Shown one piece after another: positions 1 to 7,945 of a DNA stretch of 42,856 nt. The first letter of the stretch is position 1; every line of letters begins with the position of its first letter. The notes under the pieces are model-generated. The model was not told where the DNA came from, ran no database searches, and was given only the letters and a program-made list of their open reading frames with translations. The stretch is from the NCBI GenBank assembly GCA_903925285.1, contig CAIYET010000999.1, positions 1-42,856 of the forward strand. Reading direction: 5' to 3'. The DNA is from Candidatus Hydrogenedentota bacterium (GTDB lineage Bacteria; Hydrogenedentota; Hydrogenedentia; Hydrogenedentales; SLHB01). The translations under genes and the position numbers were made by a program.

Positions 1-1035
1 AGCCTGAAGCCTGAAGCCTTCTTTAGAAGTGGGATGTGGGTGGTTTGTGGCGGCGAGTTGCGAGAGATGGACTTCAGGCGGTGCGTCGGGGGCCAGGGCC
101 TTAAAATCGATATTGCGGAGGTGGCTGCACCAGTATAGGGGACGTCCTTGGCCTTGTTCGAAGATGCGGCCGACATAGGCGCCGATGACGGAGAGCGAAA
201 ATAGGTTAAGCCCCGTGAAAAAGGTCAGCAAAACGACAAGCGAGGTCCAGCCCGGGACGGTACGTTCGAGGATGAAGTGTGCGATGCAGGCCTTGGCCAG
301 AAACGCGAGCGATGCGCCCCACAGGATGCACGCCATCCACAACATACTCCCGAGCAATGCCGAAGAAAACGACAACAGACCGTCGAAAGCGAACGCGGCC
401 ATTTTGGTGAGCGGGAACTTGCTGCGACCGGCGGGACGCGGCGCCCGATCGTAGGTAACAATCGTTTGGCGGAATCCGAGGGCCGAAAACAGGCCGCGGA
501 GGTACCGGTGGCGTTCGCGAAAGCGGCGTACGACGAGCAGCACCGGACGGGTAAACGCACGGAAATCGCCGCAATCCTCGATGAGCGATCCTTGCGAAAA
601 CCGCCTCAAGAAGATATAGAAAAGCCGCGCCGACGCGCGTTTGAAATACGTCTCGCCTTTGCGCGACCGGCGTTGCGCGTGAACCATGTCGTAGCCTTCG
701 TCGATTTTTGCCAGCAGATCCGAGACGACCTCAGGAGGATCTTGCAGATCCGCGTCGAGCGTCACCACAATATCGCCGGAGGCAAAATCCATCCCAGCGG
801 TCAACGCGATTTGGTGTCCACAGTTCCGCGCCAGATGGAGTACCTTCAATCGAGGGTCGTTGTCGGCGAGACGATCTAAAATCGCTCCACTGGCGTCGAT
901 GCTGCCGTCGTCGACGAAAAAAAACTCGAACTCGCGTCCCCGTTCCCGTTCGGCCAGTTCACACACGCGCGCATAGAACTGTTCGATGACTTCGGCTTCG
1001 TCATAGCACGGCGCAACCAGCGAAACACGGGTCAC
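1..1035 (-). CDS. GT2 polyprenyl-phosphate glycosyltransferase, 3' end beyond window
   Basis: A family 2 glycosyltransferase of the GtrB/DPM1 kind, which would transfer a sugar from a nucleotide donor to a polyprenyl-phosphate carrier at the inner membrane. The GTG start follows AAAGGGGA with good spacing and the protein opens VTRVSLVAPCYDEAEVI. The nucleotide-binding FFFVDDGS comes near residue 40 and the donor-site signature DADLQDPPE near residue 95. Two predicted membrane helices lie near residues 230-300 and end in the family-typical GAYVGRIFEQGQGRPLYW. The frame is still open at base 1 after about 345 codons, close to the usual family length, so little is missing. Its last visible codons run through 7-bp repeats (AGCCTGA units), so the true end may be repeat-derived. 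It is divergent from the radical SAM gene. Acceptor and sugar are unknown. Confidence 0.9.
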   Translation of the reverse strand, partial: MTRVSLVAPCYDEAEVIEQFYARVCELAERERGREFEFFFVDDGSIDASGAILDRLADNDPRLKVLHLARNCGHQIALTAGMDFASGDIVVTLDADLQDPPEVVSDLLAKIDEGYDMVHAQRRSRKGETYFKRASARLFYIFLRRFSQGSLIEDCGDFRAFTRPVLLVVRRFRERHRYLRGLFSALGFRQTIVTYDRAPRPAGRSKFPLTKMAAFAFDGLLSFSSALLGSMLWMACILWGASLAFLAKACIAHFILERTVPGWTSLVVLLTFFTGLNLFSLSVIGAYVGRIFEQGQGRPLYWCSHLRNIDFKALAPDAPPEVHLSQLAATNHPHPTSKEGFRLQA

Positions 1036-1055
1036 AGGATGTTTTCCCCTTTCAC

Positions 1056-1133
1056 TAGGCTTTAGGCTGTAGGCTTTAGGCTGTAGGCTGTAGGCTTCCT
1101 TCCTACAGCCTAAAGCCTAAAGCCTAAAGCCTA
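1056..1133. repeat. Heptad-repeat hairpin in the GT2 leader
   Basis: Six tandem 7-mers (TAGGCTT or TAGGCTG) run from 1056 to 1097 and are followed by their reverse complement (CCTACAG then TAAAGCC units). Bases 1063-1094 pair with 1102-1133 across a 7-base loop, 32 positions with 2 mismatches. There is no T-tract on either side, so it is not an ordinary terminator. It would lie in the leader of the minus-strand GT2 gene. Confidence 0.85.
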
Positions 1134-1144
1134 TACGGGACCGC

Positions 1145-1174
1145 TTGCCTGCAATTCACTCATAGGGATATGAT
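1145..1174 (+). promoter_or_regulatory. Putative sigma-70-like promoter for the radical SAM gene
   Basis: TTGCCT (1145-1150), an 18-base spacer, then TATGAT (1169-1174), with matches of 4/6 and 5/6 to consensus. The opposite strand of the same few bases reads TGCTATCAT, an extended -10 pointing at the GT2 gene, so the two divergent promoters may overlap. This is a visual call only. Confidence 0.45.
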
Positions 1175-1198
1175 AGCAGAAAAGTACACGGCATGCGA

Positions 1199-1226
1199 TA
1201 GGCTTCAGGACAAGGATGAAGGATGA
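1199..1226. repeat. Imperfect AGG-type heptad array
   Basis: TAGGCTT, CAGGACA, AGGATGA and AGGATGA follow each other, with AGG at 1200, 1207, 1213 and 1220. It fills the gap between the putative promoter and the next hairpin, so most of 1056-1311 is heptad-derived. Confidence 0.6.
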
Positions 1227-1229
1227 ACA

Positions 1230-1311
1230 AAGGAATTCAGGAGTCAGGAGTCAGAATGAACGGCGGCGGCAGCGCCATTCTGACTCCTGACTCCTGACTC
1301 CTGAATTCCTT
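1230..1311. repeat. Heptad hairpin in the radical SAM leader
   Basis: The left arm 1230-1258 is AAGGAATT, two CAGGAGT units and CAGAATG. The right arm 1276-1311 is its reverse complement but carries three heptads. The arms therefore match perfectly except for one whole 7-bp unit. The 17-base loop is GC-rich. The element ends 12 bases before the radical SAM start codon, just ahead of its AAGG ribosome site. Confidence 0.9.
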
Positions 1312-1323
1312 GAAAAGGTCCCT

Positions 1324-2757
1324 ATGAAACGAAAGCGCGTGTTCCTTGCAAATGTGGGACGGTGCACAGCGAGCACGCCGATGACGAGTCCGCCGCTGGG
1401 CATCTTGTGTTTGGCCGCGTATGTGCGCGAGAAGTGCCACATCGAGATCCTGCTTGCCGATCAACGCGCCGAGAGTTTGACCAACGAAGAACTGGTGCAG
1501 CGGGCTGCGGCGTTTAAGCCCGACATTGTGGGCCTGGGGGCGATCACCCCGTTTGCGCGCCGACTCGCGGCGGTAGTGGATCTCATGCGCGCCGCGTTGC
1601 CCGGCGCGTGGATCGTGATTGGGGGCGCGCATGCAACCGCGCTCGGGGGCGCGGTTCTCGACGATGTGGCGGCGGATGCCGCAGTCATCGGCGAAGGCGA
1701 GCGGTCGCTGGCGGCGATTTTGGGCGCGCACCCCGATCGCGCCAATCTGTCCGAGATCCCTGGACTCGCTTGGCGCGACGAAGAATGCCGCGCGATCGCG
1801 AATCCAGGCACGACGCCTGTTGTCGAGGATCTGGACGCGCTGCCGTTTCCCGCCTACGACCTTGTCGATCTCGAACCGTATTTCACATCCATGGGCATGT
1901 CCCTGCTACCGCCCGGCCGCTGTCTTGCCCTGTTCACGAGCCGCGGCTGCCCGTACGAATGCTCCTTCTGCCACCACATATTCGGGCGGCAGTTTCGGAA
2001 GCAATCCCCCGAACGCATCGTGGCAGAGATTGAACATTATCGGAACGCTTTCGGGATCGCCGAAATCGAGTTCATGGACGACGCGTTCAATCTCGACACA
2101 CCCCGCGTTATCGAGTTTGCACGCCTCATGCGGCAGAAAAATCTCCGCCTGCGTTTGCATTTCCCCAACGGCATGCGAAGCGACCTCGTCACCGAAGAGA
2201 TCCTCGAGGCGCTCGTCGAGGTTGGCCTATACCGCTCCTCGTTTGCCCTCGAAACCGGCTCGCCCCGACTCCAAGCGCTCATCCGAAAACGCCTCGATAT
2301 CCCACGGTTCCTCCAGGCCGTCGAATGGGCCGTGCAACGCGGCGTATTCGCACACGGATTCGCAATGCTTGGGTTCCCCACTGAAACCGAGCAGGAACTC
2401 AAATCGACGATCGAGGTTATGTGCCAATCCCGGCTGCACACCGCCGCATTCTTTGGCGCAATTCCCTATCCCGGCACCGATCTCCACACCCTTGCCCAAA
2501 CGCGATGCCCCGATAAGATGCGCGGGCTTTCCTACGAAGACACCGATTGCTCGAGCTTCCCCCTGAACCTTTCCGAGATGCCCGACAGCGTGTATTTCCA
2601 TCTCCGTCGCCAAGCATGGCGTCGGTTCTACTTGCAACCCAACCGCATGGGCCGCATCATCCGCGATTACCCGCAACCCTGGTACTTGCCGCGCCTGTTG
2701 CCAATTTTCTTGCGCAGGACGATTCCAGGGCTTCAGCGACATGGAACTAGGAGTTAG
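1324..2757 (+). CDS. Cobalamin-binding-type radical SAM protein
   Basis: A 477-residue class B radical SAM enzyme. The N-terminal third has the Rossmann-like B12-binding layout (KPDIVGLGAITPF near residue 60, then WIVIGGAHATALGG near residue 98). The radical SAM core follows, with the 4Fe-4S motif CPYECSFC near residue 210 and FMDDAFNLD near residue 258. Relatives methylate unactivated carbon or phosphorus, or rearrange carbon skeletons, in natural-product and lipid pathways; the substrate here is unknown. The ATG lies after AAGG, directly behind a heptad hairpin. Its last two sense codons and TAG stop (AGG AGT TAG) are the first heptads of the next repeat, so the C-terminus has been set by the repeat. 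The methyltransferase downstream may be cotranscribed. Confidence 0.88.
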   Translation: MKRKRVFLANVGRCTASTPMTSPPLGILCLAAYVREKCHIEILLADQRAESLTNEELVQRAAAFKPDIVGLGAITPFARRLAAVVDLMRAALPGAWIVIGGAHATALGGAVLDDVAADAAVIGEGERSLAAILGAHPDRANLSEIPGLAWRDEECRAIANPGTTPVVEDLDALPFPAYDLVDLEPYFTSMGMSLLPPGRCLALFTSRGCPYECSFCHHIFGRQFRKQSPERIVAEIEHYRNAFGIAEIEFMDDAFNLDTPRVIEFARLMRQKNLRLRLHFPNGMRSDLVTEEILEALVEVGLYRSSFALETGSPRLQALIRKRLDIPRFLQAVEWAVQRGVFAHGFAMLGFPTETEQELKSTIEVMCQSRLHTAAFFGAIPYPGTDLHTLAQTRCPDKMRGLSYEDTDCSSFPLNLSEMPDSVYFHLRRQAWRRFYLQPNRMGRIIRDYPQPWYLPRLLPIFLRRTIPGLQRHGTRS

Positions 2758-2903
2758 GAGTTAGGAGTTAGGAGTTAGGAGTTAGGAGTTAGAATGGCGA
2801 CAGCTTGGAACTTCCGCCTATCTGGCGTCGAGAACTGCACTCACCCAGAGGGTGAAGTGCGCTGTTCTCATTCTAACTCCTAACTCCTAACTCCTAACTC
2901 CTA
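2748..2903. repeat. Large heptad hairpin between radical SAM and methyltransferase genes
   Basis: Six perfect TAGGAGT units (2748-2789) plus TAGAATG (2790-2796) face CATTCTA (2869-2875) plus four ACTCCTA units (2876-2903). The 72-base spacer folds on its own: GCACT and CACCC pair with GGGTG and AGTGC, flanked by AGAAC/GTTCT, so the stem can continue inward. It has the same layout as 1230-1311, including YAGAATG at the inner end. The right end lies 17 bases before the methyltransferase ATG. Confidence 0.92.
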
Positions 2904-2920
2904 CTCCACAGTGGAGCCAC

Positions 2921-3709
2921 ATGACGACTTCGGATACCGACCGCGAGACGCGCCAAAGACCGCGCGAACTTTACGACCGCTATCGATTCGGCGATTTCTG
3001 TTACGGGCAACAACGCGACCGGCACAATCGCCCATTGTTGGAATTCCTCCGCACGCTTCCACCGGAAAGCAACGTGTATGACATCGGTTGCGGGACCGGC
3101 TATTGGACTGAAGCCGCCGTTCGGTCAGGCATCCCGCGCGAACGCCTCTTCGCACTCGACCTTTCGCCCCGCAACATCGCATCCCTGCATGCAAAGGGGT
3201 TCAAGGCCGTGTGTGGAGACGTGCTGTCGTTGCCGCTGAACGACAATGTGGCCGATGTCACGATCTGTAATGGCGTGATCCACCACACGCCGAATCCTCG
3301 AGGCGCCTTTCGCGAACTCGTGCGGATCACCCAACCCGGCGGCCTGATCTTTCTCGCGGCCTACAATCGATGGAACCCGTATTTCCTTCTCGTGCACCGG
3401 GCCGCCGCACCGATCCGATACGCCTACTGGCACTGGAGCAAGCGCGTCCTCGACTGGATCTATCCCGTTGCCCAACTCGCGTTTCAGCCGCTGGCCTATT
3501 GCGTCATGGGACGATTTCTTGACCGGCAGACCGGCAAGACCATGTTGGCGGACCAAGTCATGACGCCGCATGCCCACCTGTTCTCGAAGCGTGCCATTCG
3601 GCGATACGCCCTCGAATCCGGTTGCACGGTACTCGAATTTGGCTATTCCGGGGGCCACATGATGCTGACCGCCATCCTCAAAGTCGAGAAGGCACGGACG
3701 AACCCGTGA
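2921..3709 (+). CDS. Class I SAM-dependent methyltransferase
   Basis: A 262-residue methyltransferase. SAM-binding motif I is VYDIGCGTGYW (about residues 52-62), the acidic residue ending motif II is in LFALDLS, motif post-I is CGDVLSLPL, and VTICNGVIHHTPNPRGAFRE followed by PGG is typical of the Methyltransf_11 group. A C-terminal region of about 120 residues rich in aromatic and basic residues (WHWSKRVLDWIYPV) may touch a membrane or lipid acceptor. The ATG follows GGAG. Its 3' end overlaps the convergent carbamoyltransferase by 32 bp. With radical SAM, GT2 and carbamoyltransferase neighbours it probably decorates a glycan or lipid, but the acceptor cannot be read from sequence. Confidence 0.85.
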   Translation: MTTSDTDRETRQRPRELYDRYRFGDFCYGQQRDRHNRPLLEFLRTLPPESNVYDIGCGTGYWTEAAVRSGIPRERLFALDLSPRNIASLHAKGFKAVCGDVLSLPLNDNVADVTICNGVIHHTPNPRGAFRELVRITQPGGLIFLAAYNRWNPYFLLVHRAAAPIRYAYWHWSKRVLDWIYPVAQLAFQPLAYCVMGRFLDRQTGKTMLADQVMTPHAHLFSKRAIRRYALESGCTVLEFGYSGGHMMLTAILKVEKARTNP

Positions 3710-5540
3710 CGAGGTGCCCGCCAAGGATCAACAAGTCCACCGCACCCCTGTCGAGCACATGCAGGGCGTCCGTCGGCGCGTTGACAAGCGGCTCCTCATG
3801 CAGGTTCATCGAGGTATTGAGAACGCACCCCAGACCCGTTGCCTCATGAAACCGCCGCACGAGACGATAGAAAAACGAGTCGTCTTCTTCGCGTACGATC
3901 TGCGGGCGGGCCGTTCCATCGACATGTACCACGGCGGGGATGCGCCCGCGCCAAGCGGGATCCACGTCCAACGCGATGGTCATGAATCGTGCGGCGGGGT
4001 GCGCGCCGGCGTACTTTGGACCAGTAAACAGCGTATCGAAACACTCCGCGAGGACCGCCGGGGCGAAAGGCATGAATGTCGAGCGATGGAGCCGTTCATT
4101 CAAGCGCGCAGGCAGATCGGGATCTGCGGGATTGGCCAGGATCGACCGGTGGCCTAACGCGCGAGGCCCATACTCCGATGCCCCACGGAACAATCCCACT
4201 ATGCGGCCCGCCTGAAGCGCCTGCACGGCCTGCTCGATCAAAACGTCATCGTCGGCGGGCGTATACGGAGCGCCCAAAGCATCGAGCGTACTCCGGATCG
4301 CAGCGTCCTCGTACATCGGACCGGCAAACACGCAGTCCAGTCCAGCCAAGCCCTTATCCTGTCGGCTCGCGTTGGCGTGGAGCATCGCGGCTCCGAACGC
4401 AAGACCTTCGTCGCCCATGCCGGGATGGACATAGAGGTTCTCCACGCCCGGCAAGTCCAGGATCCGCTGATTGAGGCGAACGTTCGCGAAAACGCCTCCC
4501 GCCAAGGCCACGTTCTTGGACGCGAAACGACTTTGAAAATGCCCCACGATCGCCAGCGTGGCCTCCTCGAACACCTGCTGGGCCGCCGCAGCAACATCTG
4601 CGGCAACAGAAAACGGAATGCTCTCGCCGTCCACGCCGAACACGCCGCCGTAGAAATCGCAAAACTCGCGCCGGAGCAGTCGGTTGAACAGAGGCTCCCA
4701 TTCGCGCGCGCCCAAGACCATCGGTATGTAGGACAGTAACCGAAGAAAATACACCTTGCGCCGACTGAGCCGCGACATGTGCCTCTCTGCAGCCTCGGAG
4801 ACAATGTTGAGGCGGCCATCCTGCATTTCGGCGTGCAAGAACCGGCGCAGGCCTTCGGCAAACCGCTTGGGATCGCCGTAGGCCGCGAGGCCGGTAACCT
4901 TTCCTTCCTGTTGGTTGACCTTGAATCCGAGGAATGCAGCGATAGATTTGTAGAATAGTCCTACAGAGGCCACTTCAGGCAGCGATTCCAAACGTTCCAA
5001 ACGCCCCGCCTTGCCCGCCCAACAGGAACCCGACAGCCCGTCGCCTTCGCCATCGAAGGTGATCACGAGCGCCTCGTCGAACGGCGATCCGTAATAGGCG
5101 CTGGACGCGTGTGCGGCGTGGTGATCCGTAAACTCGATCGGAGCAGAGAGACCCAGCGCGCGCAACCGGGCAATCACCAACGCCCGAAGCTCGACGGATC
5201 GTCCGAAGGTTCGCGCGAGCGCTTCTTTGAATACCACCTGCGAAAGGCGCGTCTTGGAACGAATGTAACCATCCTTAACGCCGTAGTCGACGAGGTTCAT
5301 GAGTTCCGCGAACTCATGGCTGCCGTAGCGCATACGGCACGACTCGCCGACGGCGACGATTCCGATCCGTTCGGGGCCAGCGACGTGCCGAAAGACGTAT
5401 TCGAGGGCGCGGTAGGGAATCCCCCACTCGTTCTTGCGCCGCGAAAAGCGCTCCTCGGAACAACAGAAGAGAACCCGGTCCGCCTGTTCGTCCAAAACGC
5501 ACGCGGTGGCGTTGTGCGAGAACGACAATCCAAGAATCAT
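3678..5540 (-). CDS. NodU/CmcH-type O-carbamoyltransferase
   Basis: A 620-residue carbamoyltransferase of the NodU/CmcH/TobZ family, which uses carbamoyl phosphate and ATP to carbamoylate a hydroxyl, often on a sugar. The N-terminal Kae1-like domain begins MILGLSFSHNATACVL and carries the metal-binding histidines in TDHHAAHASSAYYGSPFDEA (near residues 138-157), then TFDGEGDG. The C-terminal domain has the family signature RGASEYGPRALGHRSILANP near residue 455 and FMPFAPAVLAE. Length is normal and no key residue appears lost. Its stop lies inside the last codons of the methyltransferase on the other strand. A strong promoter is visible upstream. Surface polysaccharide or lipid carbamoylation is the likely role. 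Confidence 0.92.
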   Translation of the reverse strand: MILGLSFSHNATACVLDEQADRVLFCCSEERFSRRKNEWGIPYRALEYVFRHVAGPERIGIVAVGESCRMRYGSHEFAELMNLVDYGVKDGYIRSKTRLSQVVFKEALARTFGRSVELRALVIARLRALGLSAPIEFTDHHAAHASSAYYGSPFDEALVITFDGEGDGLSGSCWAGKAGRLERLESLPEVASVGLFYKSIAAFLGFKVNQQEGKVTGLAAYGDPKRFAEGLRRFLHAEMQDGRLNIVSEAAERHMSRLSRRKVYFLRLLSYIPMVLGAREWEPLFNRLLRREFCDFYGGVFGVDGESIPFSVAADVAAAAQQVFEEATLAIVGHFQSRFASKNVALAGGVFANVRLNQRILDLPGVENLYVHPGMGDEGLAFGAAMLHANASRQDKGLAGLDCVFAGPMYEDAAIRSTLDALGAPYTPADDDVLIEQAVQALQAGRIVGLFRGASEYGPRALGHRSILANPADPDLPARLNERLHRSTFMPFAPAVLAECFDTLFTGPKYAGAHPAARFMTIALDVDPAWRGRIPAVVHVDGTARPQIVREEDDSFFYRLVRRFHEATGLGCVLNTSMNLHEEPLVNAPTDALHVLDRGAVDLLILGGHLVTGSSVPSRL

Positions 5541-5586
5541 TCTTTACCCCGTACCAGTGTGCCCACAATCCGTCCAACACGAAAAC

Positions 5587-5615
5587 ATATTACAGGGCGC
5601 TGCCCCCACTGTCAA
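5587..5615 (-). promoter_or_regulatory. Strong sigma-70-type promoter for the carbamoyltransferase
   Basis: Reading the minus strand, TTGACA (5615-5610), a 17-base spacer and TAATAT (5592-5587) lie 47 bases before the start codon. The -35 is a perfect consensus and the spacing is ideal. This is the best promoter match in the window. The rest of 5541-5773 shows nothing else. Confidence 0.7.
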
Positions 5616-5773
5616 TCGCCAAACCGATCCTCAATGCAGAAAATGTCGCGACTCTTTAATAATGTTCCCTTTTGGAATCGATAGAAATAGGCTATCCGAC
5701 CCGAAAGCACATCCTACGGTCATTGAGTTAACGGCCGTTGACGGACAACCCGCCATTGCACGTTCATCCATTC

Positions 5774-7945
5774 CTATTTACGCAACGCGGCCTCGCGTTC
5801 AGCAGTGGTTCGGAGTTCCGCATAGATCCGTCTTGCTTCCTCGACTCGCTTAAGCAGGGCCGGGCCTTGCTGGGCCAATTCGGTCACGGGGCGATCGGCG
5901 TCGGCTTTGCCTTGACTGTTGCGTCCCGCTTGGGCCTCAGCCACGATGTGTTCGATCTCGGCGAGGCTCGCTTCCCGCTTGGCGATGAGTTCAGAGAAAC
6001 TGTCGTATTTCCAGAACCTGAGTCCTCTTCTCACCACATAGACCGGCGTCGTATGGGCGCGAGTACCGTTACGACCTTCGGCCTCAGCCGCGATCCAGAA
6101 CCCCTGTCCTGCCGGGATGGTGAAATCAGCCTCCAAATTAGCTTGATCGGCCTTTTCCGGGGTGATCGTTCTTATCGGATTGCCATGCACAATGATGTTG
6201 AGCTTGGCCGGCAGATCGCGCGTGGCATCGCCCCAAACACGGGCCTTGACCCGCAATGGTCGATCGTCTGTGACTTTGACTTCTTCGCCAGGAAGCGCGC
6301 CCTGAACCGTGAAGTCCAGCATGAGTCCGTTGCTCACAAAGGTGTTGCCCCGCCGTACCGCCTCGAACCAGCGGTCGGCGGTGAACCGTTTCTTCCCCAC
6401 ATAGGCGTACACGCGGCCTTCGCCAACGCTACCCCCCCAAGGCACATCCGACCCGGACGAAGCGGTCACTTTGAATCCGAGATTGAGGAAGTCATAGTAG
6501 ATGCTGGTGCCCAGTGCCGCGAACTGCAAGATTTCCACAAAATCGATCTTTTCTTTTGGAATATTGATGCTCATGTCGCGATGCACCTGGAAAATGCCCG
6601 AGTTCACGTGGGCATATCCGGACAACCCGCCTTGGCGGTGCACCTCGTCAAACACGGTGTCATAAAGATAGTACTGCTCCGTGTCGCGGACCATACGCTT
6701 GATGTTCATCGCCAAGGTGTGCCCCAGTTCCTCGTGGGTGCGCGGGCATTCCTGTCCGGGCGAGACAATGTAACCCTTGTCCTCGACACGGAACTCCTTG
6801 CCGAACCCGCGCTGCTCGAACCAAGTGCGGTAGATGTCGCCCATTTTAACCACGTTCGCCAGCCGCACATCCTCCGCCTGTATCCAGTTCATCACCATGC
6901 CTGCGTCATGGTTGCTCAGGATCTGCGCGTGGACGTGATCGTCGCCGGAATACCAACCGAATTTGCGCATGTCGACCCAGCGCTTCGGCTTGTAGGTGCG
7001 CTCGACAGTTTGGTGGGACACCACCGTCACGGTATCCTGCACCGGAGCGTGCTCGATGCCCCGCAGTACCGTCACTTTGTATTCGCCCGGCGCCAGCGCC
7101 ATCTGAAACGGCCCCGGAATGCACCAGTAGCGCGCGCCAAGTTCACCGGGGATCTGCGCGCGCCGAAGACCGGTGGCGGCCCCCTGCTTGTCAAACAGCT
7201 CTCCAAAATCCAGCGCATTCGCGGGCTTCACTTCGCTGCCGTCCGTTTTCCACACCAGCCGTATCATCGCGGGGGTGGGATTGCCCGAATCGTCCGACAG
7301 AACCCGCACGCCCAGCATACCGTGCGCCATCGTCACCGTTTCCACGGGGACCACCGTCTGTGAGTCCCCGCTTCCATTGAACTCAAACTCAATGGATGTG
7401 CGTCCCTGGGGAATCCGGTCCAGCGTCACCAGCACCCAAGAGGTGCCTTTCTCGGTCATGTCGACGGGAAACCGTGTCCCTTCCGCATTGACAGACAGGT
7501 CAAGTTTGTCTGTCACGCAGCGCACGGGGCCGTCTCCCTGCTCCATACGGAACAGAAATGCCGTTGCGTCTCCGGGAAGATCTGCTGGGGGCAACGACGC
7601 CGCTTTGACAAGCGAGTCCGTCATACGTATTTCCTGCACACGCGGACACGACTGGAGAATCTCCAGCAGTTTCTTTGAGGCTTTCTCGCGCTGTTCAAGC
7701 ATTTCTTTTTTCTTCTGCTCGTCCGTGGAAGCTCTTCGGAGGACGTATTGGGCTTCGCGCAGATCACGATGGAGAGTATCCAGCGTTTCCCGATCCGTGT
7801 TTTCACACACGTACGCCTGGCGTTGCAGGAGTGCCTCGGCCATGTCGAGCGCCCCGGGCAGCGGCTCCGTCTCCTCCGCAACGCACATACAGTCCAAGCC
7901 CAACAGCAAGACGACAATGCCCAAGGTCAACATTCGCATTTTCAT
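5774..7945 (-). CDS. Secreted CehA/McbA-type PHP metallohydrolase
   Basis: A 723-residue secreted protein ending the pectin operon. Signal peptide: MKMRMLTLGIVVLLLGLDCM. An alpha-helical stretch near residues 30-100 is followed by beta domains, then a PHP-like metal centre: SGDDHVHAQIL, SPGQECPRTHEELGHTL, GYAHVNSG and TASSGSDVPWGG. CehA/McbA relatives hydrolyse phosphate or carbamate esters, but many of these large secreted versions have no known substrate. The ATG overlaps the upstream stop as ATGA behind GGAGGG, so it is translationally coupled. The frame extends 58 codons further upstream, but that part is overlapped by the EF-hand gene and has no signal peptide. A metal hydrolase is likely; the substrate is unknown. 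Confidence 0.78.
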   Translation of the reverse strand: MKMRMLTLGIVVLLLGLDCMCVAEETEPLPGALDMAEALLQRQAYVCENTDRETLDTLHRDLREAQYVLRRASTDEQKKKEMLEQREKASKKLLEILQSCPRVQEIRMTDSLVKAASLPPADLPGDATAFLFRMEQGDGPVRCVTDKLDLSVNAEGTRFPVDMTEKGTSWVLVTLDRIPQGRTSIEFEFNGSGDSQTVVPVETVTMAHGMLGVRVLSDDSGNPTPAMIRLVWKTDGSEVKPANALDFGELFDKQGAATGLRRAQIPGELGARYWCIPGPFQMALAPGEYKVTVLRGIEHAPVQDTVTVVSHQTVERTYKPKRWVDMRKFGWYSGDDHVHAQILSNHDAGMVMNWIQAEDVRLANVVKMGDIYRTWFEQRGFGKEFRVEDKGYIVSPGQECPRTHEELGHTLAMNIKRMVRDTEQYYLYDTVFDEVHRQGGLSGYAHVNSGIFQVHRDMSINIPKEKIDFVEILQFAALGTSIYYDFLNLGFKVTASSGSDVPWGGSVGEGRVYAYVGKKRFTADRWFEAVRRGNTFVSNGLMLDFTVQGALPGEEVKVTDDRPLRVKARVWGDATRDLPAKLNIIVHGNPIRTITPEKADQANLEADFTIPAGQGFWIAAEAEGRNGTRAHTTPVYVVRRGLRFWKYDSFSELIAKREASLAEIEHIVAEAQAGRNSQGKADADRPVTELAQQGPALLKRVEEARRIYAELRTTAEREAALRK

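Noticed and set aside
1056-1133. Heptad hairpin considered as a rho-independent terminator or CRISPR repeat
   Set aside because: No T-tract, no spacer structure, and it lies in a divergent upstream region where nothing needs terminating.
5738-7363. Long open frame (541 codons) on the plus strand opposite the CehA-type gene
   Set aside because: It is antisense to a protein with clear motifs, signal peptide and coupled start. Its translation is rich in His/Arg with no domain pattern, as expected for a mirror frame in GC-rich DNA.
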